This document shows positions 34,241 to 46,060 of a DNA stretch of 64,000 nucleotides, piece by piece. The notes beneath the pieces are model-generated. The model saw only the letters and a program-made list of their open reading frames with translations. It had not been told where the DNA came from and did no database searches. The translations under genes and the position numbers were made by a program. The DNA lies in NCBI GenBank assembly GCA_050084985.1, contig JBITNC010000001.1, positions 193,006,001 through 193,070,000 of the forward strand. Reading direction: 5' to 3'. Origin of the DNA: Nageia nagi. Taxonomy: Eukaryota; Pinophyta. Within the stretch, counting starts at the first letter, position 1, and each line of letters begins with the position of its first letter.

Positions 34241-35916
34241 TTAATACAATTCCAAATTATATTTATTTTGGTTTATGTTCTGTTAAAATCTTAAAGCTTT
34301 GTTATTATTTCCATAGTTTGAAGCTATTTTGAATATATTTCCTAAGATTTTCTAGACTCTAGATAATTGGTATTAGATTCCTTTTAAGATTTTCTAGATT
34401 CCTAAAAATTGGTTGATGAATAAGATCTATTTTGAAGACTATGATTGTTGTTGAAGATGAAGCAACTTTTGAAGACCAAGATCTATTAAAGTCTAAGAAC
34501 TATTAAATCCATTTATAAAATGAAACTCTACCAATTTTTTTTTCAAATATATATCCAGATCAAATTCTTAGACTATATAGTGACACCTCTTTATGACATG
34601 GTCATTTTAGTGTATTGGGTAATGTGTTTTTAGATTAAAAATTCCAATCCATGTAGGGTGCTTATTTTGTGAAACCCACAATTTTGAAAGCCCTCTTTTT
34701 GCTTGTCAAAAATAGTAGCTTCCATAATAAGTAAAACATTCATATGCTAGTATCTCCTAAACCATGAAGAATAAATAAAAAATGAGAGCAACTACTTGTT
34801 CTCATTGGTAATAATTTACAAAAAACTAAAAAAAGGTTTGGAACTTCCAAAATAATCACTTTGATACATGTTAATTATTTTGACATATAACATCCATATA
34901 CTTTTTTTACTTTCTAAAAATAGTAAGTTTGGGGCCTAGCACACTGACAAATTTTTCAAGTAGCTAAATTCCATACATATGGCTGAAGGAAGAAGATCTC
35001 AAGACTTAGCAAAATTGGCCCATGAGATTAAGCATATCAATGATATGTTGATACAAGTCAACCTCAAAAATGCCTTTGATAACATGCACATAAAAATAAC
35101 ATGTTAAATACCAAATATGATGCCCTAAATAAGACCTATAACTAGTCCAAAAGCTAACATGATCAAATACAACAACACAGTATCCAAACCCATCGGGTTT
35201 AGGTTCTCATTAATTTGTTGGAAAAACACAACATATGCACCATGGTCCTTAATAAGAATTCATACTTCCAATAAAAACTAAGTTTTTTTTTTTAAATTTG
35301 ATGCCAATGAATGAACCCATTGGATTTATTAAGAGAAATAATATTTCTCATTGAAACAAATTTTAGAGGAACATAAAGTTAACATTGTAATATTCCATCT
35401 TAATCATGAAGGCATCCAATGGTACTATTGGTTTGGAAAGATAAATAGAATACTTACTTGAGAGGACTTCACAAAAAATATATTGGTTAAATTTGGACCA
35501 AGTGATTTTGAAGAATTTATAGGGATCTAAGTAAATTACATAAAACTACATCAATGAATGAATATCATAATCAATTTGAGAAACTTACAAATCATATAGA
35601 AACTTGGAATCCATTAGGATAGCTAATTTGGCTAAAGATAAGCTCAATGGTCAACATTGATAAGGGAATATATCAATTGGAAAATCACAAATTCCTTAAC
35701 CTTACCTAAAACCCAATCGACCATTACAATTTAAGCAACTCAGTCCAAAGGAAATGAAGAAATGAAGGGAGAATGATCTTTACTATAATTATGTTGAAAA
35801 ATATGGCCAAACCATAGATGTGCAATATAAAAGTTGTAGTTGTTGAATAGAAATATTTCTAGTAACTCAATAATTGATGAGGATGAGATAATTGTGGATG
35901 AATTAGTAGATGAACC
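34241..35916 (+). mobile_element. Ty3/gypsy gag fossil, composite copy B
   Basis: Parallels copy A: the ATTGGTATTAG primer-like site, ATGAAGCAACTTTTGAAGACC text, AAAATGCCTTTGATAAC, and the gag block from about 35230, ending with the region equivalent to the zinc knuckle (about 35750-35830). Similarity to copy A stops after GATGAACC at 35916. The next bases, TGTTGAATG, could be the start of another LTR, but no partner was found. Confidence 0.65.
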
Positions 35917-37000
35917 TTGTTGAATGTTTTTAGTTACCCCTAAGATTAACCTTGGTATAAACTAAGATAAAACTCACATTTAATTATATCTAATACATCG
36001 AATAATAATAATGAACTAACAATAGTAACAATCATAAAAAATGTACAATAGATATAAAGATGTGCAAATGTAAATGCTTAGATTATTGGACTAGATCTAA
36101 TTAACCTTAATGAGAAAGAGATTTAAAAATATAAATACCTATTACCTTACCTTGATGACTTAAGTGATATACAAATTAAAATTTATTGATAATGTAGATC
36201 TCAAAATACAAACCTTTCATACAAATGATATAAAATGGCCTGCATCTATGATCGTATTGGGGATGGCATTTGCACTCAAGATAACATCCACACTAGGATC
36301 CCTCAAGCTTAGCATTTGTAACCAATATATAATAGAAATATAATGATTGATAAGCCTAATATAGCATTTAATAATGAATAGAAGAATGAAAAAGCTCATG
36401 TGAATATAAAATCTTAATCTCAATAGGTAGTGTTGAAGAACACCTAAAATTAGTAGTTGAGTGTGACTATCAAGATAAATATATTATAGCCTCCTCATTT
36501 TGATCAATCCTCCATTTATAGGAAATAAAAATCCTATAATGGATATCTATAGGTTAGAACCAATGCTAGGATACCTTGCATAAAAAGAAAAATATTACAT
36601 GAGAAGATGGTCATAATTGTCCATCTTAAGATATAACATGTAATGATCTAATGTATAGCTACAATTAATAAGTACACCTAAGGGTGGATAAAATTAAGTG
36701 TCAAAAAATGCCTCCCTTTGCAAATTTAATAAAATAAAGGATAATTATGTTTGCAAAGGAAAAATAAAAAGAGAAAAAATAATACTCTCATGTTCTTCCT
36801 ATGAAGCTATCAGATCATCAAAGTTTGATGATATTTTTTGCCCCCTTTTTGCATTGATTATAAAGAGGTGAACTCTTTAACCAATTATAATAATAAAAAG
36901 AAAACAAATACTTGTAAAATGAGAGTAAGAAAATAATGTCTTCCAAAACATACATGTGATTATTACTTAAAGATATAACAATAATAATTAGAGCAATAAT
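35917..37000. other. AT-rich sequence, possibly LTR-derived
   Basis: Begins TGTTGAATGTTTTTAGTTACC at the abrupt end of copy B. No coding or second LTR copy is seen. Confidence 0.3.
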
Positions 37001-38893
37001 TAACATAATATGTGTTCATAAATCATAATATCAGTTTCTTGATTTTCTTGTTTTTCACCCACCTAAGTGGAAAAGATATGTAAATCCTTTGGAATTGACA
37101 ATCAATTTTGAGAAATATTTTGATAGGATAATATAAGGAGAGGGGTGGATCAGATTTGAGATTTGGAGCCTTAATCTTTCAATTTTTGCCCAAACATGGT
37201 CCAATTCATGCCATGCCTAGAAACAAAGGAAAAAAGTCACAAAGGGGTTTTAGATCAGTTTTACAGCCAAGAAATCACTTCATGCCAAGCGTACCATTCC
37301 CCATCCTAGGCACACTATGCCCAAGAAGCCATTAGCTAGGTGCACTATACCCAGGTCCTAGACCCCTAGGTGCATTATGCCCTATAAACATGTAATTTCA
37401 AGCTCGGACCAATGTGTCTCAAATTTTCAACTTTTAGGGAAAAATTTGTAATAGGGTGAAGTTTTTTAGCTTGTCACAACCAAATGTAGTTGTGTAACAT
37501 TGTAGGGGATGTGTTTACACTTGTGATAGAGTGTACATCCATCATTGCTTTCACTTTTGTATTGTTTCTTTGGTGATTGGTTTTTAGTTTGTTTAAGGAT
37601 CTCTCATTTGGGAGGGACTTGTAACCTACTTGGATTTAAACCTAGATTAGGAGGGAACATTTATGTTCAGGTAAGAATTTGAATTCCTTTTTGTACTTGG
37701 TTCATACTATTTAATTTCTTGGTGCATTATAGGCTTGCTTTATTTTGTGTTGTGTAGTAGCAAAATTGCATTCATCCTTGGGGGTATTGTTGCATACACA
37801 AGAAATTTACTTTGGATTTAAAACTTACATATTAAATTAGGATTTTATTTGTTTGTGGGAACTTGCTTGCTCTTTTTTGAGTGCATCCAAAATAATTGCT
37901 TTCCTTCATTTTATTTGAAAAGATTTTTTTTTTTAAATAAATATACTTGGGAAGGGATTGCAAACATTATTGAGGGAGTAGTGTGCACTTCATATTAATT
38001 GCATATCATATTTGCTTTTTGTAATAAAGTCCATGATAATCATAGGGATTTACTAGGACACATGGAATTGATTACCATGACCTAAACCATACTCGAAGAT
38101 GAAAATAAAAGTGGAAGCCCCCCTTCATTCGAGATAGCTTCCTATGGAGGGTACCATAGAACCCTTGCAAAATGATCTACACCCCTAGAAGATTGATTAA
38201 AGAAGGTTATGTTGGAAAGAACAAGTGCATTAAAAGCTATCGAAACTAAAAATATGTGTCAAATTGAGCAAAGAAAAGATTAGAGTAACTAAAACAAAAT
38301 TGCTATCTATAATCATTGCTATCATCATATATTGCTTGCATTATAGTCCTAAGTATTTGTTTTAATCTTGTGCCAAACTAAACAAGAATAAATTTTGGAA
38401 AAAATAGTAAGATTTTTATTTGGTGTTTGTTTCATTCTTATTTGTACTTTCACTTCCACTATACTCATAGTTTGTAAAAGTTCCATATTGTAGTTGTGTG
38501 ATGATGAAGCTTGATCTATCTAAGGATTTGGTATGGTATGAGGATCCCCTTGTGGGAATGGTGGACACAAGATCTCAAAGAAAAAAAGGAAGAAAGTGAG
38601 GTAAAATATGAGCCAAAAAATAGTGTGGAAAATCAATCCATTAAGTTTTATAAGTTTCTCCAAACCTTCCAATGTTTTACACCTGATCAAATGGTAAGAG
38701 TGATGAAGGAAGTTCAAAAATTAGGCGTTCCTACACCACAAGATTCTCCATAAGTTTTTGTTATGCCAAGATATATTTTGATTTAGTTCGATAACTACAA
38801 TAGTACCATAATGAATGGGAGTGTATCTCAAGCTGCTATTGGTACATCTCTATCCCATCCCAAAATTAATAAAAAAGATCCTAATGAAAGAAA
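37001..38893 (+). mobile_element. 5' part of the Tat-type gypsy element (leader and gag start)
   Basis: Contains short palindromic repeats (CCTAGGCACACTATGCCC, CTAGGTGCACTATACCC, CTAGGTGCATTATGCCC) at about 37305-37383, probably from an LTR. A gag start follows: ATG near 38503 and a GVPTPQDSP stretch ending at the stop 38751-38753. Gag-like text resumes after the copia-3 insertion at 42970. The outer left end could not be fixed. Confidence 0.55.
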
Positions 38894-39341
38894 TGATGGA
38901 ATTGAAGGATTCCATATAACCAAGATCACCTTGAAGTTTCTCCAACAAATCTAATATTAATCCATCTAGCAAAGCAAGAAATAATCACACAAAAGATAAT
39001 GCATCATGTATAGTGGTTCCTCCATCTCTTGGGAGTACATCCACTTTGAATCATTATTTTATTACTTTCTTAGAAGATAACTCTTATTTGATAAAATTCC
39101 ATAATTAGAGGAGTAACTCTCTATTTATAAGAACTAACCCACCCTTTAACCTTCCTTTTACCCAAGAGTAAAGTTAAAGGTGTTTTTTTATTTATTCTCT
39201 TTCTAAATTTATCCCTCTTTCTATTTTTATTCCCTTAATGCTTTAAGGTATCTAAATATACTTTAAGCATTAAGTGAATTTACATTAAAGATAAATATTA
39301 CATAATAAATATTACACAATATTACATTATAATTTCCAACA
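38894..39341 (-). repeat. 3' LTR of copia-3
   Basis: 448 bp. Compared with the other LTR it lacks about 40 bp around 39085. Carries the palindrome TTAAGGTATC-TAAA-TATACTTTAA near 39243-39266. Confidence 0.92.
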
Positions 39342-39356
39342 CTTCCCCTTAATGTA
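39342..39356 (-). promoter_or_regulatory. Polypurine tract of copia-3 (minus strand)
   Basis: CTTCCCCTTAATG on the + strand reads CATTAAGGGGAAG on the minus strand, next to the LTR. It is the same purine tract as in copia-1 and copia-2. Confidence 0.85.
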
Positions 39357-39768
39357 AAATTGGGTAGAGAGTTGAAAAGAAAAAGAAAAAAGAGAAAGTA
39401 AGAGAGGTTCTCCTCCAAGAGATACAAGTGGAGATGAGAATTTTTTACATATTTAAGAAAGTAATAGAATATAGATGGTTATACAATGGCTCAACTACTT
39501 AACCATTTTAAAAAATGGTTTTACAATACAATTACTAAAAAGAGTAGTCATTCAACAACATGTTGACATGATGACTCTCCATGAGCCTGCATACCCAAAG
39601 TAACCTGCAATCTCAAGAAGAACCTGCAAGCTATAAGTAGCTCAAAAATAAGATCAGCTAAATACATCATATACACTTATATAAGATATATGTCATCCAT
39701 AAATTGATCAAATATACCAATCTTGACCAAATATAAAGCCAAGATTTACAAAGCATAAATCACATACT

Positions 39769-39893
39769 AAATAAGTTTGATTTTACCAAGAGTGAGCCAA
39801 GATGCCATAATAAATAAACTTGAATTTACCAAAAGTGAGTCAATTGCCACAATAAATAAACTTGAATTTACCAAGAGTGAGTCAAGATGCCAT
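39769..39893 (-). repeat. Three ~42-bp tandem units in the copia-3 3' untranslated region
   Basis: Units start at 39769, 39812 and 39853 and share AAATAARYTTGAWTTTACCAA followed by AGTGAGYCAA. Confidence 0.8.
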
Positions 39894-39984
39894 CTTAACC
39901 ATGCTGCTAGTTAAGATGTATATGATGAAAAAAGGTAGCATTCCTCCAATGAAGATGCAATTTTCTATCAAAGATTGCAATGTG

Positions 39985-40105
39985 AAGAAGGGAAAACTTT
40001 TTTAACCACTCAACCATTCAACAACCATGGAGAAGGTTGAACCTTTTTAACCACTCTAAGAACATAGTTATGGAGAAAGGCAAACCTTTTTAACCACTCC
40101 ATATA
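39985..40105 (-). repeat. Tandem units with short palindromes in the copia-3 3' untranslated region
   Basis: Three units share TTTTTAACCACTC. Two contain different self-pairing cores, AAGGTTGAACCTT (40033-40045) and AAAGG-CAAA-CCTTT (40076-40089). Confidence 0.65.
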
Positions 40106-41520
40106 CTACAAGAAGCAATGTGGAAAATGATCTGTCGTCATGGATAAAACTTCCCAACATGGAAGTAAAATATGGCAAATAGTGCCCTATAAGTCATCAT
40201 GAAGATGCTAAGCCAATATTTATAGTCACAACCTTCCTAAATATGAAGTAAGAATTACTTCACTCCTTCTTGAGGACAAAGTTATCAACAAAGTCTTGTT
40301 TTAATGGACAATAAACACAAATTACCATAAAAAAATTACTTTTTGATAAAAATATGCTTGGATTTTATATTTTCTAGCAATGTGGCATAATCCATCAATA
40401 TGGGCAATCTTCCAAAACATAGAAGTATAATTAGATTTTACTCGCCCTTAAGGGTGACTTCATAAAAATTGAAGCATATTACAAAACTCTACACATGTAG
40501 AGAGGAATGTACATTTTTGAAAGGTACTTATACACTTCCTTTCCAAAGCAAGATTAATATTCCATTATCAATATCCTCAATAAGTCTTGTGAAGAAAAAT
40601 TTAATTTTTTTTTACTCCAACAAGTATAATATCCATTGTTGAGTAAGTTTATAAACCCTACTCTAACAAGCATGGGTGCACAATAAAAAAACATCCAACT
40701 AGGATAAAAAAAATGTGCACAACTAATGAGGATAGTAATGTTTGAAGAAATCTTACACAAACTTTTACTTCAAATGATGTGCACAATAGAATTAATTTTG
40801 GAAGTTAAAAAAAGAACTTCCATATCAACCATTGATAACAAATGCCAATTCATAGTTCAATGTACATAATAAATCTTTATGCAATATAAATTAATCTTAA
40901 TTTGAAATCCAAAGGATAGTGCATAAAAAAATAGATAAATTTTCATAATGCACATCCACAAGTTTCCATTTTAACAATGTGCAAATTTAATTACCAATAT
41001 ATTGGACATTGTTAATTAATCTTATCAATTAAAGTTGATATAAATATGTCAAATGTTGAAAGAATTTTGCAAGTAATGGTTGCAACTAATTGCTTTGTAC
41101 ATTAACATTTTTTTTAAAAAATTACCAAAAAAGGCATACATTTTGCAAATTATCATAGCATTTTACCTTAAAAAGTTATCCAAAATTTTAAGAAAAGATT
41201 TGATACTTATCAAATACTATATTTGCAAAAACTACATTTGAGTAAAAAAAATATCAATTTAGATAAAGAGACTATAATATTTTTATTTACCCTTTTTTTT
41301 TTAAATTACCCCTTTTTCAAAATCTATTTCTTATAATAAAAAAGATTCCTTCTTTTTTATTATATATAAAAAAAATAGTTTTTTTCATAGAAATTGAAAA
41401 ACAAACAATTTTTTTTTAAATAGTTTCTTAAAAAAACTTTCTTGTTGTTTTTATTTTATTTTAATAAATAATATTTTTTGAAAAATTGGGGGGCTATTAA
41501 TGCTGGTCGAGCGTGCCTCT

Positions 41521-41830
41521 CCCTAAGGGAGCGATAAGCCAAGGCCAAGCACACCTCCCTAAAGGGGCTAATCGACCTAAGCCAAGTGAGCCACCCTAAG
41601 GGGGACCATTGGCCAGGGTCATGCATGGCTCCCAAAGGGGGGCCTCTAGCTAGCCTACACACACTAACCCCAAAGGAGGTTGCCAGCTAGGTTGCATGAG
41701 CCAACCATAAGGGGGGTTGCTAGCTAGGTTGCATGTGCCAACCCCAAAGGGAATCTGCTAGCCAGGTTATGTACACCAACCCCAAAGGGGGCCACCAACC
41801 AAGTTGCACATGCCAACCCCAAAAGGGGGC
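41521..41830. repeat. Nine-unit GC-rich hairpin minisatellite, 37-bp period, in the copia-3 leader
   Basis: Cores of the form CCCC-AAA-GGGG start at 41521, 41557, 41594, 41631, 41668, 41705, 41742, 41780 and 41817, spaced 36-38 bp. Between cores is a variable GCTAGCTAGGTTGCATGTGC-type spacer. The block stands out sharply from the AT-rich sequence on both sides. Confidence 0.92.
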
Positions 41831-41870
41831 CACCGTCCAAGTTACACGTGCAAAAAAAAAAAAAACTATT

Positions 41871-42482
41871 ATTTTTTAAAAATAAACTTTATTTTTTTTA
41901 ATATATATATATATACAAAAAATAAAAAAATTGTATTATATATTAAAAAATAAAAAAATTGAATAAAAAATATAGAAAATTTTTAAAAATATATATTCTA
42001 TTTTCTTTAAATATGCATACAATGAGATTTTTTAATGCATGCATGCACTTTAATTTTTACAAACATATTATAAAAAAAAAAATTGTACAATAGCATTATA
42101 GTGTTGTATAAACTAAAAATTACAAGACTTTTAATTATTTCTATACTAAATAGAAACTTGTAATTTGTAAGCTATAACAACCCATCTAAGAAAATTTACT
42201 CAAAAATTTGCATATTATTACTACACATTAAGCAATTTTTCTCAAAAAATTGCAACTAACAAATTGTTACTAAAAAATAATGCATAGTAAAATAATTGAA
42301 CTAACATGTTCTTTAATCAAATTTTGCTAGACTTAAACTCATAATCAAGAAACCAAAAGAGGTTAGTGATAAAAATAAAAAATTGACAAGAAGAGGTAAA
42401 TTATACCTTCAAACCCTTTTACCTCAATAGTTTGGATGGAGAATGAAGAGGAAGGACCTTTAGGGATGGCTTTGATACAACT
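41871..42482 (-). other. AT-rich leader of copia-3
   Basis: Read on the minus strand it starts with the primer-like site and text close to the copia-1 leader (TTCATTC, GAGGTAAAA, GAAGGTATAA). No genes. Confidence 0.65.
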
Positions 42483-42969
42483 TGATGGAAATGAAGGATT
42501 CCATATAACCAAGATCACCTTGAATTTTCTCCAACAAATCTACCATTCATCCATCTAGCAAAGCAAGAAACAGTCACATCAAAGATAATGCATCATGTAT
42601 AGTGGTTCCTCCATATCTTATGAGTACATCCACTTTGAACCATCATTTTATTACTTTTTCAAAAGATAACTCTCTTACAAATTCTCAAGACAAGCATTAC
42701 GATGCTTCATCAAGTTTTATCAAATTACATAATGAGAGGAGTACCTCTCTATTTATAAGAACTAACCCACCCTTTAACCTTCTTTTTACCCAAGGGTAAG
42801 GTTAAAGGTGTTTCTATATTTATCCTCTTTCTATATTTATTTTTCTTTCTATTTTTATTCCCTTAATGCTTTAAAGTATCTAAAGATACTTTAATCATTA
42901 AGTGAATTTATATTAAAGAGAAATTTTACATAATAAATATTACACAATATTACATTACAATTTCCAACA
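42483..42969 (-). repeat. 5' LTR of copia-3
   Basis: 487 bp. Contains a perfect palindrome TTAAAGTATC-TAAA-GATACTTTAA at 42871-42894. Confidence 0.93.
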
Positions 42970-45640
42970 AGAAATTGGTACCAAGAGATGATGGATAATA
43001 TTCAAAAAAATATCCTTCAACTAGTCATCTCATAAAGGATCTTAATCCACATCAAACACCAATTACATAAAATATTGGTTAAGGTTGGTTTCCACCTCAA
43101 GAATGCAAGCTATCCACCAACCAAGACACCACATTTAAAACCCCTCAACCATCAAAGAACCTCCGGTTGTGGATAATTTACAACCAAATATAAATTTACT
43201 TAATTTTTAAAAGAATATCTATCAAGCATAAGAAATCTTCAGTCAAAGGTTATCACAAGAAAAGCCCATAATTCTTCAACTTCAACCTCACCCTCCACCT
43301 AAAGTTGAACAACAATACTTTCAAAACATAATACCCAACTTCCAAAATATTTTTTAACATAATAGACATCCTCCATTTCAAAGGGCAATGAATTCTAACC
43401 AATCCAATTCTTCCCAACACATTTCCTTTCAAAATTTACCAAATATCCAAAATGCTAATGCCAATAATTTTGAAATTCCACAAAAGTAGGTGTCTTGGAA
43501 CATAAATCCATAAGGCTAAAATCCTAATGTTGATCAATTTAACTAAGCCAATCTTGATGATTGGGATGAAATTGAATAAACATTTATGCAATACTAACCA
43601 AATACCCAAACTGCACCAAACCAAGCTATGGCTCATTTTCAAACTCCTCCATTTCAAAGTACCTAAAGTGGTCTAAACCAAGGTATAACTCATTTCCAAA
43701 ATATTTCATTTCAAAATACTACCAACAACAACATGCAAAACCTTCATGGAGCTCAAAATGCCACTCAAAATTCACAATCAAATGCAAACCTACAAAATAC
43801 CCAACAAGGTTCCTCAACTCCATCCATGGAAGAGATGCAATAATTGATTGGGCATATGCAAAATATTATCTACCAAAAATAGATTTTTGATTTACATGCA
43901 AGTCAAAATCATGATATTATATAAGGTACACAATAAGGGCAAGGTTATGGTATGCAACATAATAGTAGTCAACATATGCAATAGAGTTATGGTTTTAATA
44001 CTCAATTTCAACACCAAGGTCAACAACAAGTTTATAATTAAAATCTTGGGCATAATAGACAAGGAACATATTGGGATCAACAAGGCACATTCTATAACCC
44101 CAATGCACATGATTTTGAAAGGAAAGTAAGTTTATTCAATAAACCAAATCAATATTATGGTGGATCAAATCCACCCCATGGTGGAACAAATTCACCTTAT
44201 GGAGTACCCAATGTGCATAATGAAAGCCAGATTATGAGAAGCTTACAAGAGTTAGATGCTAAGATAAATAATCTATAATTATCTAAAGTCAACTATGGGG
44301 AGATATGCAATGAGCCTATAAATCCTTGTATCCCCATTACCCCAAAAAGTTTGAGATGCCTAAAATAGATAAGTTCAAGAGTAAAGAGGATCCAAAGGAG
44401 AATTTGAGGTACATTAAACATGCTTGTTATTTTATTGCAAATGATAATGCTTTCTTATTGAGAAAATTTCCTATGACTCTTTGTTGATAAGCTATGAATT
44501 GGTATAATATATTACCACAACATAGCTTGTATACATTTGAGCAACTTGCAAATCGCTTTCTTGAATATTTCTCTATCAATATCAAGAAAAGAGCTTCTAT
44601 TACAAATTTAATGAAGTTGAATCAATTTGATCAAGATTCCATTTTTTAATATGTTGCTAGATGATTCTATTTTATTTTATATATGAAATTCTCTTTTCCT
44701 CAATAGGAGTTGGTAGGACTATTTAGAAAAAGTTGCATTAGGTAAATCTCTACTTATCTCCAAACATAGTAACATAGGACCTTTAAGGAAGGAATTTCTC
44801 AAGAAAAGGTTATAGAGGAGGTAATGGTTCAAAATGGTGAGATAAAGGTGGTAAAGAAAGAAAATAATAACCATGCTTATGGATCCAATAAGAGTGGTGC
44901 TACGAATGGAGGCAAGCCCCAAGTCAACCAATTTATGCTCCAAGCACCACCACCACCTCTAATGCAAAATGTTCAATAGTTTAATCAAATGAATGTACCA
45001 AGTAAACCTTACAATCAAAATCAATTATAGGGTAAGAATCAAAATCAAGCATAGGGCCAAGTTGTTGTGGGAACCTTTGTACAAGATCTTCACAAAACTT
45101 AATGGTGCCAAACTATTGAGATTACTAAAAGTGTGATGGGATACTTCTTGGGACACTAAGCCACGGTATAAAGATGTTGATTTTTGTGATTTACATAGGG
45201 TACAAGGCCATAGTATTGAATATTACATTTATATATGCAAGGTCATTTAAAGTTTCATAGATTCAAGGAAGTTAGTTCTTAATGGTACCTCTTTGGATCC
45301 TAACACCAACTTGTAATTTTTTCAAAATCTATTGCCTCAACAGGGTGTGAATCAAGTTAGTACCACTAGGATTTACAATTAGCCTACTTAAAATGTACCC
45401 TATGACTATGGAATGAAATAAGAATAGGTCAAGGAAGAAAAATATACATAAGAATAGATGCACTTTGTAGGGATGATTAATTTAACCACCAGGAAAAACC
45501 AATACAAAGACAAAGGAAAGGGTCCATGATAAAATCATGAGGAAATGGGGGTGGAAATTAATATGCTAAATCATATTTCTCCCCTTCCTCCTCTAGCATA
45601 ATGAGGTGTTAATAAGAAGTTATAAAGTAAATTGGAGCAA
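42970..45640 (+). pseudogene. Tat-type gypsy gag
   Basis: The first part is Asn/Gln-rich low-complexity (QNSQSNANLQNTQQGSS near 43755-43815), as in many Tat Gag proteins. The retrotransposon Gag domain lies at about 44340-44700: FEMPKIDKFKSKEDPKENLR, HACYFIANDNAFLLRKFPMT, MNWYNILPQHSLYTFEQLAN and INIKKRASITNLMKLNQF. A Cys/His knuckle-like CDLHRVQGHSIEYC piece is degraded at about 45185-45230. Stops and shifts are frequent. Confidence 0.78.
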
Positions 45641-45643
45641 TAG

Positions 45644-46060
45644 TTGAGACTTACCCCCATCAAATTCTCTCTATGGGACCTAATCAAGAATTCTCATCAA
45701 CATAGAGAGGCTTTGGATCAGATTTTGCAAACTGTAGAGTTGGATGCCTCAAATCCCAACACTTTTGTTAACTTTATTGGGAGTGTGCAAGGGAATGTAG
45801 GGCCATTCATTCCATTCTTTCAGCAAGATATCCATAATGTTGGAAATCATAAGTATAAGGATCCTCCCTTACACATTATAGCCTATGTTGATGGAAAATA
45901 TTTTAAGCGGGTGCTTGTAGATGGTGGATCAACCATCAATGTGGTTTATTCATCAATATTAGAAAAGGTTAGCCTACCTTGGTCACATCTTAAGGCCCCC
46001 ACACTTATTCTACTAGCTTTTAATAATCAATTAGGTGATAGAGGGAGAATAATAGTATAA
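45644..46060 (+). pseudogene. Tat-type gypsy aspartic protease
   Basis: An open stretch of 138 codons. FKRVLVDGGSTINVV (about 45902-45946) has the retropepsin-like active site, with its Asp codon at 45920-45922, in the D-G-G-S form typical of this lineage. Upstream text (LHIIAYVDGK) is also typical. The flanking frame is interrupted before RT. Confidence 0.82.

Larger units (their letters stand above)
38894..42969 (-). mobile_element. copia-3: coding-free copia-family element nested in the Tat element
   Basis: LTRs at 38894-39341 and 42483-42969 read TGATGG...CCAACA on the + strand, so the element runs on the minus strand (TGTTGG...CA). Both ends carry the target duplication AGAAA (38889-38893, 42970-42974). 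Internally it has a primer-site-like TTGTATCAAAGCC beside the right LTR and a purine tract beside the left LTR. Its ends resemble the copia-1 leader and 3' untranslated region. No gag or pol is present in 3.1 kb, so it is a non-autonomous derivative that would need proteins from relatives. Confidence 0.92.

Noticed and set aside
41521-41830. CRISPR-like array of regular palindromic repeats
   Set aside because: The regular 37-bp spacing is tempting, but spacers are variants of one sequence and the setting is a eukaryotic LTR element. It is a minisatellite.
43848-44129. Open frame of 93 codons rich in Ile, Lys and Asn
   Set aside because: It is a shadow of the Asn/Gln-rich Tat gag, which reads in another frame.
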